Shown in pieces: positions 1 through 8,500 of a DNA stretch of 64,000 nt. Made by a program: the position numbers and the translations under genes. Numbering within the stretch: the stretch's first letter is position 1; every line of letters begins with the position of its first letter. The DNA is from Acinetobacter sp. C26M (GTDB lineage Bacteria > Pseudomonadota > Gammaproteobacteria > Pseudomonadales > Moraxellaceae), in contig NZ_CP098478.1 of assembly GCF_023702675.1 (NCBI RefSeq), forward strand, positions 2,976,001 through 3,040,000, given 5' to 3'. Under the pieces are notes generated by a model that saw nothing but the letters and a program-made list of their open reading frames with translations, was not told where the DNA came from and made no database searches.

Positions 1-392
1 TGCCACACTTGCACATTGCTTAAGGTTTTAATCTTGGTATTTTTCTGCCACCAATCATCTGACTGAGAACCATAAGTCACAACTGCAACATTCTTACAAC
101 GTGCACTCGCCTTTTTCACTTTATCTTCAGATGGGCAACCCACTTCGATCCATTGCTCTAATAGCCCAGTCAAATCTTTTTGCCATAACGCTGGCTCATC
201 TGTTTCAAATAAGTCTTTGGTGAACTCTAAACGCTCATCAGCAAAACGTGCATAAGCCAGAATACGAACCATTAAACGTTCAATAGTTTCAGAAGGATGC
301 TGAGCAAGTGTAAGCTGATAATCTGCATAGATATGCTCATCCATATTGGCAATATTGAGGTCTGCCTTATATATTGTTGCCTTTAACGCCAT
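1..392 (-). CDS. yaeQ: YaeQ family protein, 3' end outside window
   Basis: The reverse strand is open from an ATG at 392 to the window edge, giving about 130 residues that start MALKATIYKADLNI. The order of conserved blocks (an N-terminal ALKATIYKA segment, HPSET-ER, YADER or FADER, a DEPALW stretch, then a WIE-G-P segment) is that of the YaeQ family. These are small proteins with a restriction-endonuclease-like fold and no firmly established cellular role. E. coli YaeQ is about 180 residues, so roughly the last quarter is missing here only because the window ends. The next gene upstream on the same strand, the CobW GTPase, begins at 1478, and its stop lies 54 bases before this start, so cotranscription is possible. 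Confidence 0.88.
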   Translation of the reverse strand, partial: MALKATIYKADLNIANMDEHIYADYQLTLAQHPSETIERLMVRILAYARFADERLEFTKDLFETDEPALWQKDLTGLLEQWIEVGCPSEDKVKKASARCKNVAVVTYGSQSDDWWQKNTKIKTLSNVQVW

Positions 393-446
393 AAACTAAA
401 CTCTTAAATACAATGTTCTCAAATTTGGCGCTAAGCATACTCTATT

Positions 447-1478
447 TTACCGAGGAGCATGTGCGATTTGATCATCAATTGGATCTATACGGCAATGCGA
501 TAATTGTGTTTCAAAAGCTAACCAATCCTGTGTTGATTGGCAAATGATTTCAACTCGATTATCGATGCTCTCTTCAGCCGACTTATAGTTAAACTGTTGT
601 GGATTAAAGTTAAAGCTTTTCCAACCTTGATCTGTATTAAAGATTCCTTTAATTCGCACCCAATCTTGTTGCGCACACAATAAATCTAATAGTTCATAAA
701 AGTTGAATTGCCAACGCTTAGGTAACTTCCAACCCGCCACTGTATAACCCTGAGCTGTTTCTACATAGTGATATGGAAGCTGCTTAATTTCTGATAGCTG
801 TTCAGTCGCTGCTTGCGCTTGTTGTAACTTTAATAAGGGTTGAATCTTACGTTGAACAGGTTGCTGCTGAATATCCAATTGTTGAATATCCACCTGCCCA
901 TTTTCAGCTTCAATCCAATACTGGACATAGGTTTCATATTCTTGTTTTAAAGTCACGTAGGCTTGATGATCTGCTGCTGTCATACAGTCGATATGCGACA
1001 ACACCACAACCTGTGCTGCTTTTAGTTGATCGGTATATAAATTCTGTTTGACCCAATCCTGATCATGCAGACGACTCCCATCTACAACAATCACCAAAGC
1101 ACGCATTGCCAAGCTTGTTTGCCAATGCGGTTCAGTCAGTTGTTCCAATAATTGCGCTGGATGCCCTAAACCCGTGGGTTCGATAAATAAACGATCAGGT
1201 TTGCTTTCACTGAGTAAGCGCGAAAGTGCTATCTGCATCGGCAATTGACTGCTACAGCACAAACAACCACCGAGCAACTCTTTCACCGCATAACCTTGCT
1301 GCTGGGTAATCAGTTGTTGGTCTACCCCAATCTGTCCAAACTCATTCATGAGAACTGCCCAAACCTCATGCTCAGGCTTTTGAGTGAGCAAATGCTGTAA
1401 TAATGTGGTCTTCCCTGCCCCTAAAAAGCCAGAAATAATATGCGTGGGCACTGTTTTGGGAGCAATAACAACCTTCAC
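447..1478 (-). CDS. CobW/G3E family GTP-binding metallochaperone
   Basis: This 343-residue protein has a P-loop GFLGAGKTT at residues 17-25, the MNEFG segment at 44-48 and a CLCC metal-binding motif at 72-75. These are the signature of CobW/COG0523 G3E GTPases, which use GTP hydrolysis to deliver a metal, often zinc, to client proteins. The guanine-specificity motif is SHID rather than the usual NKxD, an observable deviation near residue 160. The C-terminal third is the CobW_C type region (FYELLDLL, RIKGIF). The start is GTG at 1478. No in-frame ATG lies before the P-loop and no strong ribosome site is visible. No Zur box was recognised upstream, so the metal and the client are unknown. Confidence 0.85.
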   Translation of the reverse strand: MKVVIAPKTVPTHIISGFLGAGKTTLLQHLLTQKPEHEVWAVLMNEFGQIGVDQQLITQQQGYAVKELLGGCLCCSSQLPMQIALSRLLSESKPDRLFIEPTGLGHPAQLLEQLTEPHWQTSLAMRALVIVVDGSRLHDQDWVKQNLYTDQLKAAQVVVLSHIDCMTAADHQAYVTLKQEYETYVQYWIEAENGQVDIQQLDIQQQPVQRKIQPLLKLQQAQAATEQLSEIKQLPYHYVETAQGYTVAGWKLPKRWQFNFYELLDLLCAQQDWVRIKGIFNTDQGWKSFNFNPQQFNYKSAEESIDNRVEIICQSTQDWLAFETQLSHCRIDPIDDQIAHAPR

Positions 1479-1955
1479 GATCGACTCGCATTGAAAATTT
1501 ATTTCATTCTAAAGCGAAAAATTGATGAAATAAAATAAAGAATGATTTTCCACACAATTAGACCAAAACATTATTTTATAAAAATAAGGAGATATATCTC
1601 ACAAATTAAATCTAAAATTCTTATTTAAATGTGAAATATAAATGGTTTATTCAATTAATGATTTTTCACCGAAGCGCATATCGTGTTTAAAACACGTAAA
1701 AAAACTGCTCGTTTTTTAATCTAAAAAACATATTTACATACATTTTCATCCTTAATTTCTTCATGATGTTTTACATAGTAACTACATAAGGCGATTCAAT
1801 ATTTCATATTGTTAAGATAGGCGTAATAGATTGTTAAGAATATTGCCGCAACAACGTTTGGCACATAGCATGGACCTCATGCCGAAATTGAGAGATTTGG
1901 ATTAACCGAATCATCGTATTGAGGTTGTTATTTTATTAAATTAAGGATGCCAAAC
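1479..1955. other. Long AT-rich intergenic region
   Basis: This divergent gap of 477 bases between the CobW gene and the small secreted protein has no supported gene. It contains a perfect 7-bp inverted repeat at 1682-1696 (CGTGTTT, one base, AAACACG), which could be an operator or a hairpin. The remainder is AT-rich and presumably holds the promoters of both neighbours. Confidence 0.4.
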
Positions 1956-2153
1956 ATGAAACTTATCAAAACTCTTCTTGCAACTACACTTACTCTTGCA
2001 GCAGCGTCTACATTTGCAGCACCAGCAAATGAGCAACAAACTGAAGAAAGAGTGGTTGTTTCAACTCAAGAACAACCTGAAACTCAAGGTCAAGCTGCAG
2101 CTGATGCGACAACTACTGAAGCACCTGCATCTACACCAGCACCAACAAACTAA
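1956..2153 (+). CDS. Small secreted protein, 65 residues, Ala/Thr/Glu-rich
   Basis: The start is placed at the ATG at 1956 rather than the in-frame ATG at 1947. The sequence TAAGGATG gives a Shine-Dalgarno element about nine bases before 1956, while the earlier ATG overlaps it. The protein opens with a clear signal peptide (MKLIKTLLATTLTLAAASTFA, likely cleaved after the last Ala, about residue 21). The mature part is about 44 residues, low in complexity, rich in Ala, Thr, Glu, Gln and Pro, and has no cysteine. It is predicted to be exported to the periplasm. I do not recognise a family. It is monocistronic and followed by a strong terminator at 2229-2267. Confidence 0.7.
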   Translation: MKLIKTLLATTLTLAAASTFAAPANEQQTEERVVVSTQEQPETQGQAAADATTTEAPASTPAPTN

Positions 2154-2228
2154 TCAGATCTCAAGGTTCCTCCAGACCTTTAGACCCACATTTTTAATGA
2201 TTTAAACTTTATTTCATTACAAATGTAA

Positions 2229-2267
2229 AAAAGATCGAACCATGCTGCGGTTCGATCTTTTATTTTT
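2229..2267. terminator. Bidirectional Rho-independent terminator
   Basis: A stem of about 12 bp (AAAGATCGAACC paired with GGTTCGATCTTT) with a short loop is flanked by A-runs on the left and T-runs on the right. It lies between two convergent genes and can serve both the small secreted protein and the thioesterase. Confidence 0.85.
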
Positions 2268-2296
2268 GCATCAGCTGTATATTAAAAAACTGAGTA

Positions 2297-2812
2297 CTAT
2301 GTCGTTTTCTTAAAAACACTGCATGAAGGTTGATGAACTTCTTGCAAACGTATTGCCTTACGCTGCTCAGCAGCTTCAAAACGACAACGCTTCCATTCTG
2401 TATCCAAATTTAACTGTGGTACTTCTTTTGGTTTACGCTGTTCATCCACGGCAACCATGGTGAAATAACAAGTATTGGTATGACGAATCGTTCGTTTCTG
2501 AATGTTTTGGGATTCAACACGAATACCGATTTCCATTGAAGTACGGCCGACATGATTGACACTGGCAAGAAAAGTTACCAATTCACCTACATAGATGGGT
2601 TCTTTAAAATTAACGCGATCAACCGACATGGTGACCACATAGCTACCTGAATATCGGCTGGCGCATGCATAGGCGACTTGATCGAGCAACTTGAGAATAG
2701 TTCCACCATGAACATTACCTGAAAAGTTTGCCATATCAGGTGTCATTAAAACCGTCATCGTCAACTCTGACTGGTCATCAGGTGCTTGGTTTGCTTGATC
2801 TAATTGATACAT
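2297..2812 (-). CDS. Acyl-CoA thioesterase, hotdog fold (YciA-like)
   Basis: This 171-residue protein has the single-hotdog acyl-CoA hydrolase pattern. MTPDMANFSGNVHGGTILKLLDQVAYACASRYS (about residues 26-58) contains the N-x-x-G-x-V-H-GG segment, with the catalytic Asp in LLDQ. VDRVNFKEPIYVGE follows, then a Gly-rich turn with RTSMEIGIRV. The family hydrolyses acyl-CoA to free acid and CoA in the cytoplasm. The C-terminal tail after about residue 130 (PKEVPQL and a basic EAAEQRK stretch) is typical of the longer bacterial members. It shares the terminator at 2229-2267 with the convergent neighbour. Substrate length cannot be read from the sequence. Confidence 0.88.
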   Translation of the reverse strand: MYQLDQANQAPDDQSELTMTVLMTPDMANFSGNVHGGTILKLLDQVAYACASRYSGSYVVTMSVDRVNFKEPIYVGELVTFLASVNHVGRTSMEIGIRVESQNIQKRTIRHTNTCYFTMVAVDEQRKPKEVPQLNLDTEWKRCRFEAAEQRKAIRLQEVHQPSCSVFKKTT

Positions 2813-3037
2813 GAGAGCTCATTGAGAATGCAACATTGTTATTATCGTTCATTCATGCGCGTAAAAATATGCGCAAAACCATAAAAAATCATCAATTATT
2901 TTTATAATCGCACTATCATTCAATTCGAAATAATGACAATGAAACTGTTTTTATCCAGATACCCTATTCAAACTAGAGGATTAATGAAATAAAAAACAGC
3001 TTCAATATCAGCCATATAAAATCAAGCTAGGACATAA

Positions 3038-3661
3038 TTAACTTAGATTGGCTGAACGAATCAGACCAACTATACCGTTTACAATCATATCAATTGCAAT
3101 CGTACCAATCAGCAAAGCCGATAAACGCCCAACAATATCAAAATAGCGATCGATATATTTTGCATGTTTATAACGTAGATGATCATGACCAAATTTCATC
3201 AGGATCAAAATACTACAGGTTAAAATCAAGGTAATTGCAATAACGGCCATTGCACCCGTAAAAGGTACACTCACCCCTGTAACCACCGCTGCACTAATTG
3301 TGCCTGGACCGATCATAAATGGCATCGCAATGGTACCAGCCAGATGTTCAGGCGCACCACGCATTTCCCCAATCGTTTCTGCACCCTGAAATACATAACG
3401 ATATCCGATTACCAAGAAAATTAGGCCACCAAAAATTTGAAAAGATTCGAAACGAACATTCAAATAGCGACTGAAAATATTCTCACCGCCCCAGGCAAAT
3501 AGAATAAACACCCCAAAGGCAATTAAACTGCCCTGTATCAAGGCTTTACTAAATACCTTTGCATCGGTATTACGAATCATGCCTACCATATAGACACTCA
3601 TCAGGAAGGGATTGAGTAATGAGAAAAACAATGCAAACGCATGAATATAAGGAGAAAACAT
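3038..3661 (-). CDS. MarC family integral membrane protein
   Basis: The protein has about 207 residues and six hydrophobic segments. It carries the MarC-family features ALFFSLLNPF near the N-terminus and the AMPFMIGPGTISA motif mid-protein (about residues 110-122), which corresponds to the conserved P-x-x-x-GPG-x-I block. MarC proteins are inner-membrane proteins of unknown function; the old link to multiple antibiotic resistance has been withdrawn. I prefer the ATG at 3661 (MFSPY) because an AAAGAGAG element precedes it. An in-frame ATG at 3676 would add five residues. The gene stands alone, with a 225-base gap to the next gene downstream. Confidence 0.83.
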   Translation of the reverse strand: MFSPYIHAFALFFSLLNPFLMSVYMVGMIRNTDAKVFSKALIQGSLIAFGVFILFAWGGENIFSRYLNVRFESFQIFGGLIFLVIGYRYVFQGAETIGEMRGAPEHLAGTIAMPFMIGPGTISAAVVTGVSVPFTGAMAVIAITLILTCSILILMKFGHDHLRYKHAKYIDRYFDIVGRLSALLIGTIAIDMIVNGIVGLIRSANLS

Positions 3662-3734
3662 AACACTCTCTTTCATCTGCGGAGATTTTAAATACCGTGT
3701 GTATAGGTATAAGTGATTAAAATTATATACAAAC

Positions 3735-4145
3735 TTAATTCAGGGCTTGCTTGCAAGCCGATGTCACACGCTGTAATTGATCATCTTTATTTAGATCAAA
3801 AGTCACACCTAGACCTAACAAACTCATATGGATCTTGGCATTACTGTTATTTAATTCTTTCACCTTAAACTTAACCCCTTTGTCACTATACAACACTTGA
3901 TCAATCAGTTTGACATTGTATGACATGACGTCTTTACCATCGTCTATACAAAATATGCCGTGCCCTTGACGACTTAACTGCAAGACAGCAGAGGAAGGCC
4001 CCACTTCACCCGCCCAACTTCCAGCAAAAGGAATTTGCGTTGCAGCGAGTTGGTTAAATTGAGCAGGAGTCATTGTTGTTATAGAAGTACAACCAACCAA
4101 ACCAAATACCAAAATAGCGGGTAATAAAATATTCTTCACAACCAT
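3735..4145 (-). CDS. Small lipoprotein of unknown function
   Basis: This protein of about 136 residues begins with a short basic N-region, a hydrophobic stretch and the lipobox LVGC (Cys near residue 19), so it should be lipidated and anchored in the envelope. The mature part contains GSWAGEVGPSS and paired beta-type segments with two more cysteines (IFCIDDG and SACKQ), which could form a disulfide. I recognise no functional family. The start is uncertain: an AGGTG element sits only a few bases before the ATG at 4145, and a GTG at 4139 has better spacing. The gene lies 58 bases upstream of marC on the same strand. Confidence 0.65.
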   Translation of the reverse strand: MVVKNILLPAILVFGLVGCTSITTMTPAQFNQLAATQIPFAGSWAGEVGPSSAVLQLSRQGHGIFCIDDGKDVMSYNVKLIDQVLYSDKGVKFKVKELNNSNAKIHMSLLGLGVTFDLNKDDQLQRVTSACKQALN

Positions 4146-4445
4146 CACCTAAAACGATCAAAATCAAATAATTGTTACCATTTTCCCATATTAAGACACT
4201 TTTTGATTTGTACAGCATGTATATGACTAGTATTGGAAATGTAAAAAACATTAAACAAATCTGTGACATCATTGCTATATTCAACTTTTTCGCAAAGATA
4301 AACTAAATCTGCCAATAAACTATTTAATCCTTTAAAGCAAAATAATCTGAATCATTGCATAAATAACTCATCATAAAAAATAATAAATTTTCCTTGATTT
4401 TTAGTTCAATCATCTGTAGATTTTCTTTTTGAGCGAGTAATTCAA

Positions 4446-4781
4446 ATGAATTTCCAATCTATATTTGAAACGTTTCAAACTCTTCCAAATGGAACGGATG
4501 CCTACCAACAATTAAAATGTCAATGCGAACAAGCCATTGCTGCTGCTGAGCACCCGCTTGAACACAATGCTTTATTTCTCATTTATGGTTTTGCAAAAAA
4601 CTATGTCCTACTCTATGAAGATCAAGCGGTCACGCCAGTTTTCGCAGACAAAGTAAAAGCACAAATTGTAGCGTATATGCATGAGCTCAATGAAGCATTA
4701 AACACGAAAGATGCTAGCCGTATATTAACTGCTTTAAATAATGTCTCTAAACAATATATTGGAAGCTCTAGGATTTTCTAA
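4446..4781 (+). CDS. Conserved-looking small cytoplasmic protein, unknown
   Basis: This 111-residue protein has no signal peptide or membrane segment. It is helical in character (QQLKCQCEQAIAAAEHPLEHNALFLIYGFAKNYVLLYEDQ, then a helix ending in LNEALNTKDASRILTALNNVSKQY). The start ATG is preceded by GAGCGAG at a workable distance. Codon use resembles the neighbouring housekeeping genes, which supports real coding. No family is recognised. It is monocistronic, and the gap to the convergent argP gene (4782-4950) shows no clear terminator. Confidence 0.6.
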   Translation: MNFQSIFETFQTLPNGTDAYQQLKCQCEQAIAAAEHPLEHNALFLIYGFAKNYVLLYEDQAVTPVFADKVKAQIVAYMHELNEALNTKDASRILTALNNVSKQYIGSSRIF

Positions 4782-4950
4782 TTATTATCTTCCAATAAAA
4801 TAATCAGGATTGATTTGTTTTAACATTGCTTCTAAATATTTCTTAGATTTCATTACACTAATTAAACGTTTTAGAAGCAGTGTAAACCCATGTGTTTAAA
4901 ATACTGACACCATACACGATATAATAATTTTTTATTGTTATTCTCTCGTC

Positions 4951-5838
4951 TTAGGCCAAAATTAATCGAGTATGTTTTACAATATGCTCAGTCAAAAGCT
5001 GTAATGGCTTTGATTGTTGATCCCAATGATGCCAATACAGTGGAATATCAATTCGAATATCAGGCAATAACCCAACCAATACTTCTGCTTTATTTTCAAT
5101 ATTCAGTTGCAGCTCAGGCACCATGCCATACCCTAACCCCAATTTAATCGCGGTCACAAAAGACTCCGATGATGGAATTAAGTGACAGGGATAAGTGCCT
5201 TTCATCAATCCATAGTGTTTTTCAAGAAGATCAAAATGCATGCGATCTTTCTCATTAAATATAATGGCTGGTGCAGCACGTAAAGTTTCTCGATGTATGC
5301 CATCTGCAAACCATTTCCGTCTAAATTGCTCTGTCGCCATCATTTGATAACGCATCAAACCTAAATATTGCGCACGGCAACCGCGCATGGGTTGATCTTC
5401 AATCGAAATACAGGCACTCACCGTCCCCTTTTCTAATAATGAATAGGTATGTGACTGATCATCCGTTCTCAGCTCAATTGCAATCTTTTCTTTGAGTAAC
5501 ACATCCTTTAATGCAGGAAGCAACCATGTCGCTAAAGAGTCTTCATTTGAACCAATCACAGTCTTGAAAAAATGTGATTCTCCTCCACCAGTCAAACCAT
5601 GGAGTAAGTTTTGTTCTAAACGTCGGATGTGCTGTATATGTTCGAAGATCTGCTGACCTGCTTGTGTTAGGACACAAGGACGACCACGAATCAGCAGTAA
5701 TTGGCCTAACTCTTTTTCAAGTGCTTGGACTCTCAATGTCACCGCTGATGCAGTAATACAGAGCTTGGTGCCTGCTTGTTCGAAGCTTCCATTTTCAGCA
5801 ACGGCAAAGAAGGCTTCACATTGTTTATTGTCCAGCAT
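4951..5838 (-). CDS. argP: LysR-type regulator, ArgP/LysG group
   Basis: This 295-residue LysR-type regulator has the N-terminal winged helix-turn-helix (LDNKQCEAFFAVAENGSFEQAGTKLCITASAVTLRVQALEKELG), where the AVTLR segment replaces the common AVSRQ or AVSQR recognition motif, as in ArgP. The ArgP/LysG group controls lysine or arginine export (argO/lysE) and related genes in response to basic amino acids. A lysE-type exporter lies nearby at 7668. The start is the ATG at 5838, with AAGG five bases upstream; the longer in-frame extension has no ribosome site. The upstream MFS gene is on the same strand, 114 bases away. A decayed copy of this gene's 5' end and promoter sits beside lysE at 7410-7540. 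Confidence 0.85.
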   Translation of the reverse strand: MLDNKQCEAFFAVAENGSFEQAGTKLCITASAVTLRVQALEKELGQLLLIRGRPCVLTQAGQQIFEHIQHIRRLEQNLLHGLTGGGESHFFKTVIGSNEDSLATWLLPALKDVLLKEKIAIELRTDDQSHTYSLLEKGTVSACISIEDQPMRGCRAQYLGLMRYQMMATEQFRRKWFADGIHRETLRAAPAIIFNEKDRMHFDLLEKHYGLMKGTYPCHLIPSSESFVTAIKLGLGYGMVPELQLNIENKAEVLVGLLPDIRIDIPLYWHHWDQQSKPLQLLTEHIVKHTRLILA

Positions 5839-5952
5839 AAAAACCTTAAAAAAATTTAGAAAAATCAAAACAACCTTAATTTAACTAAATTTTAAAAATA
5901 AAAAAAGATGATCACAATCAGCACAAAATAGCTTTGTCCTGATTGATATAGA

Positions 5953-7116
5953 TTAAACCAGTCTTTTTCTCAAATAAATGATACTGAGTAAGGCAAATGC
6001 CAAACCAATAAAGGACGGCGCATAACCAAAAGGTGTAGCCAACAGCCCAACGATGACCGCACCTGCTACTGCACCGCCATAATTAAAAATATTAACACGA
6101 GCAATAATTTCATCGCGTCGACTTTCGTCCAAGCGACCTACAGCAGAATATGTAAGTGGAACCAAAGCACCTACTGCAACACCAGCCAATGCAAAGCCCA
6201 AAATAACGGTCACTAATGAATGACTTATTCCAGACAATGCACATCCGAATGCTCCAATCAGGAGCGTGACCAAGGCAATCCATGTCGCTGTTTTAAATTG
6301 CAGTAAATAATCAAGACTTAAACGGGTGAGTAAAATTCCAATTTGATAAGCGGCATATCCCAAAGGAGCAATCGTTGCCGAACTTGCCAAGACATCTTTG
6401 AGATAAATTGAACTCCATGTACTGATTGCAGAATCGACAGTAAACACAATCAAAATAATCAGCCCAAAAATAAGAAGTTGTTGATATGGAATCGCAGGTT
6501 TCTCTTGAGGATTTATTTCTGAGCATTGTTTTTGCTCAAATAACCAGTGTCTAGAGAGCTGAGAGGTGATAAATGCGATCACCACTGCAATGCATAATGC
6601 TGTCGTTGCTCCGAGTGCAGTTGAAACTGTGGCTGACATAATTAATGCCCCTAAAAATGCAGCTGCGGTATAACAAGCAAAGAAACCACCAAATACACTT
6701 TTACCAAGCCGTTGCTCCATCATAACTGCTTGCATATTTAGTGCCGCATCTAAACAGCCTAGTCCAAGCCCATAAAGCAAAAAGCTGGCAATCATGAGGA
6801 TCATATTTGGACTAAATGCAGCAATTGCTACTCCTATCGCCTCAAAAATAAAACCAGTCACAACGGCCAGTCGTGAGCCAAGCTTGACTGCGATGCGATC
6901 CGCTAAAATTGAACCAAGCGCTGCTGCAATACATACCCCCAGAATAATCAGCGATAACTGATCATCAGAAAGTCTGAATCGACTTTTTATTGTGGGGAGT
7001 GCAGTCATCACGGTCGCGTAGCCAAGACCCTGTGTCGCAAAACCGAGCGCAATCACTTTCTTTGTTTTGCCGAGCATCAGACTGTTTACACCTTGAATAT
7101 TATGATTGAGGTCCAT
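5953..7116 (-). CDS. Major facilitator superfamily transporter
   Basis: This 387-residue polytopic protein has about twelve hydrophobic segments in two halves. The loop after the second helix, ADRIAVKLGSRLAVV, is the MFS motif A position (D-R-x-G-R-R type). The central cytoplasmic loop (WLFEQKQCSEINPQEKP, about residues 195-215) divides the two six-helix bundles. It belongs to the sugar or drug-type MFS permeases, but no substrate can be assigned. It lies upstream of argP on the same strand and between argP and the lysE region, where the ancestral argP-lysE pair would be expected to be adjacent. It may therefore have arrived during the rearrangement that left the argP remnant. Confidence 0.82.
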   Translation of the reverse strand: MDLNHNIQGVNSLMLGKTKKVIALGFATQGLGYATVMTALPTIKSRFRLSDDQLSLIILGVCIAAALGSILADRIAVKLGSRLAVVTGFIFEAIGVAIAAFSPNMILMIASFLLYGLGLGCLDAALNMQAVMMEQRLGKSVFGGFFACYTAAAFLGALIMSATVSTALGATTALCIAVVIAFITSQLSRHWLFEQKQCSEINPQEKPAIPYQQLLIFGLIILIVFTVDSAISTWSSIYLKDVLASSATIAPLGYAAYQIGILLTRLSLDYLLQFKTATWIALVTLLIGAFGCALSGISHSLVTVILGFALAGVAVGALVPLTYSAVGRLDESRRDEIIARVNIFNYGGAVAGAVIVGLLATPFGYAPSFIGLAFALLSIIYLRKRLV

Positions 7117-7409
7117 GCCTGACTCACTTCATTATTTTTAAAATTTTTGCTTGGATATTCCTCGAACACTTCCTGTGTCGATTGTTTATAATTTTGATCT
7201 AAAAAAATTCTGAAAGTAAGGGCAATAATTGAAAAACAAGGGGGGTAATTCGGACAACTATATTTAAGCAGCTTTGTTGCACAAACCAACATCTAAACAC
7301 TTATTCAGTTATATCAATCTCAGCTAAATAATGCTGTAGCTAAAGTCCAACGTACAAACCATTGGCTTTTATTCTGAATGCCTCATAGCAGTCTATTCAC
7401 AATATCCCT
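7117..7409. other. Non-coding rearranged segment with IS-end-like motif
   Basis: No supported gene lies here. At about 7268-7283 the sequence GCTTTGTTGCACAAA resembles the outer end of IS5- or IS6-type insertion sequences, but no transposase and no partner end are visible. The segment joins the MFS gene to the decayed argP copy and looks like a rearrangement scar. Confidence 0.3.
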
Positions 7410-7540
7410 TTCCAGCGATAGCAAAAGATGCTTCACCTTATTTAGTGTTCAATATCAAACCTTAAAAAAATTTAGCCAAACCAAAACAATCTTAATTTTA
7501 CTGACTTTTATAAATAAAAAAAGATAATAGCAAACAGTAA
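7410..7540 (-). pseudogene. Decayed duplicate of argP 5' end and promoter
   Basis: About 130 bases here align along their whole length with 5792-5925, the first codons of argP and its upstream region. Shared blocks include an identical CCTTAAAAAAATTTAG and ATAAAAAAAGAT. Read on the minus strand, the first codons correspond to the argP start but the ATG is lost (ATA or TTG) and an in-frame TAA follows five codons later, so it cannot encode a regulator. The copy lies where the divergent partner of lysE is expected, so it may be the remains of the original argP. Alternatively it is a partial tandem duplication. Confidence 0.7.
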
Positions 7541-7667
7541 ATTTTTTAATGGAAAAAAAGCATCTAACACTTGATTTAAGCGTTAGACGGACTGCCTTTG
7601 CCTAAGCATCTGTAAGTTCTTTCCCAGCCAAAGCCAACACACCCCTATAAGATCGAGGAACCAAAAT

Positions 7668-8264
7668 ATGACTGCATTTTTCTATGGGCTTGGTATTGGC
7701 TTTTCTTTAATTTTAGCCATTGGTGCGCAGAATGCTTTTGTTCTAAAACAAGGCTTAAAGCAACAACATGTTTTTTGGGTTTGTTTGATCTGTGCGCTTT
7801 CAGATTCTATCTTGATTTATTTAGGGGTCATGGGCTTTTCAAAAATCGTGATTGACTTCCCCTTGATCGTTACCATTGCCAAGTACTTTGGTGCTGCTTT
7901 TCTATTTTTGTATGGCCTTAGAAACTTTTATTCAGCCATCAATAATAGCTCAGCACTTAACCCCAGTGAAATTGAAAAAGACTCACTATTTAAAATTATT
8001 GGTATGTGTTTGGCCTTCACATGGCTAAACCCACATGTCTATCTAGATACCGTGATTCTGGTTGGTTCGATTTCAGTTCAGTTTGCAGATCATCTGTACT
8101 TGTTTGCAGCTGGAACTATACTTTCTTCATGGATCTTCTTTTTCGCTTTAGGCTATGGCGCCAGAGTTTTATTGCCTTGGTTTAAAAAGGCAAGTTCGTG
8201 GAGAATTCTAGATGTTGTTGTTGGACTTATGATGTGGGCGATTGCAACTAAACTGTTAATCTAA
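7668..8264 (+). CDS. lysE: LysE/ArgO family basic amino-acid exporter
   Basis: This 198-residue membrane protein has about six hydrophobic segments and the LysE-family hallmarks: an N-terminal LILAIGAQNAFVLKQGL block (about residues 15-31), CALSDSILIYLG and the TWLNPHVYLDT segment (about residues 121-131). ArgO/LysE proteins export arginine or lysine from the cytoplasm, usually under ArgP control. The upstream 130 bases hold the decayed argP copy with its promoter sequences, so the original divergent control region may still drive this gene. GATCGAGGA precedes the start. A strong terminator follows at 8278-8308. Confidence 0.88.
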   Translation: MTAFFYGLGIGFSLILAIGAQNAFVLKQGLKQQHVFWVCLICALSDSILIYLGVMGFSKIVIDFPLIVTIAKYFGAAFLFLYGLRNFYSAINNSSALNPSEIEKDSLFKIIGMCLAFTWLNPHVYLDTVILVGSISVQFADHLYLFAAGTILSSWIFFFALGYGARVLLPWFKKASSWRILDVVVGLMMWAIATKLLI

Positions 8265-8277
8265 AACACAGCGAAAT

Positions 8278-8308
8278 AAAAAAGCCCTTATTTTCATAAG
8301 GGCTTTTT
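8278..8308 (+). terminator. Rho-independent terminator after lysE
   Basis: A 10-bp perfect stem (AAAGCCCTTA and TAAGGGCTTT) with a six-base loop is followed by T residues. It ends transcription of lysE just before the convergent tRNA gene. Confidence 0.85.
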
Positions 8309-8314
8309 CGTATT

Positions 8315-8404
8315 TGGCGGAAGCGGTGAGATTCGAACTCACGGAGGACTCACACCCTCGTCGGTTTTCAAGACCGGTGCATTAAACCGCTCTGCCACGC
8401 TTCC
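8315..8404 (-). tRNA. tRNA-Ser(TGA)
   Basis: On the minus strand the 90-base sequence folds as a class II tRNA. The 7-bp acceptor stem is GGAAGCG with CGCTTCC, followed by a G discriminator and an encoded CCA end at 8315. The anticodon loop CTTGAAA gives anticodon TGA (8368-8370), and an extended variable arm and a GTTCGAATC T-loop are present. It is intact. The nearby island did not insert into it. Confidence 0.95.
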
Positions 8405-8500
8405 AATGGCGGCTATCATATAAATAAAAGTTCAACTTGGCAAATCTTTTATTCAAAATAATGCATCAACCGCTCAAAATAAAATCAACCTGCTGTAATT

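Noticed and set aside
4054..4284. 76-residue open frame overlapping the lipoprotein gene start
   Set aside because: It overlaps the lipoprotein in another frame, lacks a ribosome site and has no coherent structure beyond one chance hydrophobic stretch.
8315..8404. tRNA-Ser as the attachment site of the island
   Set aside because: The tRNA is intact and lies more than 400 bases from the island end. The junctions are inside greB and no tRNA 3' duplicate is present.
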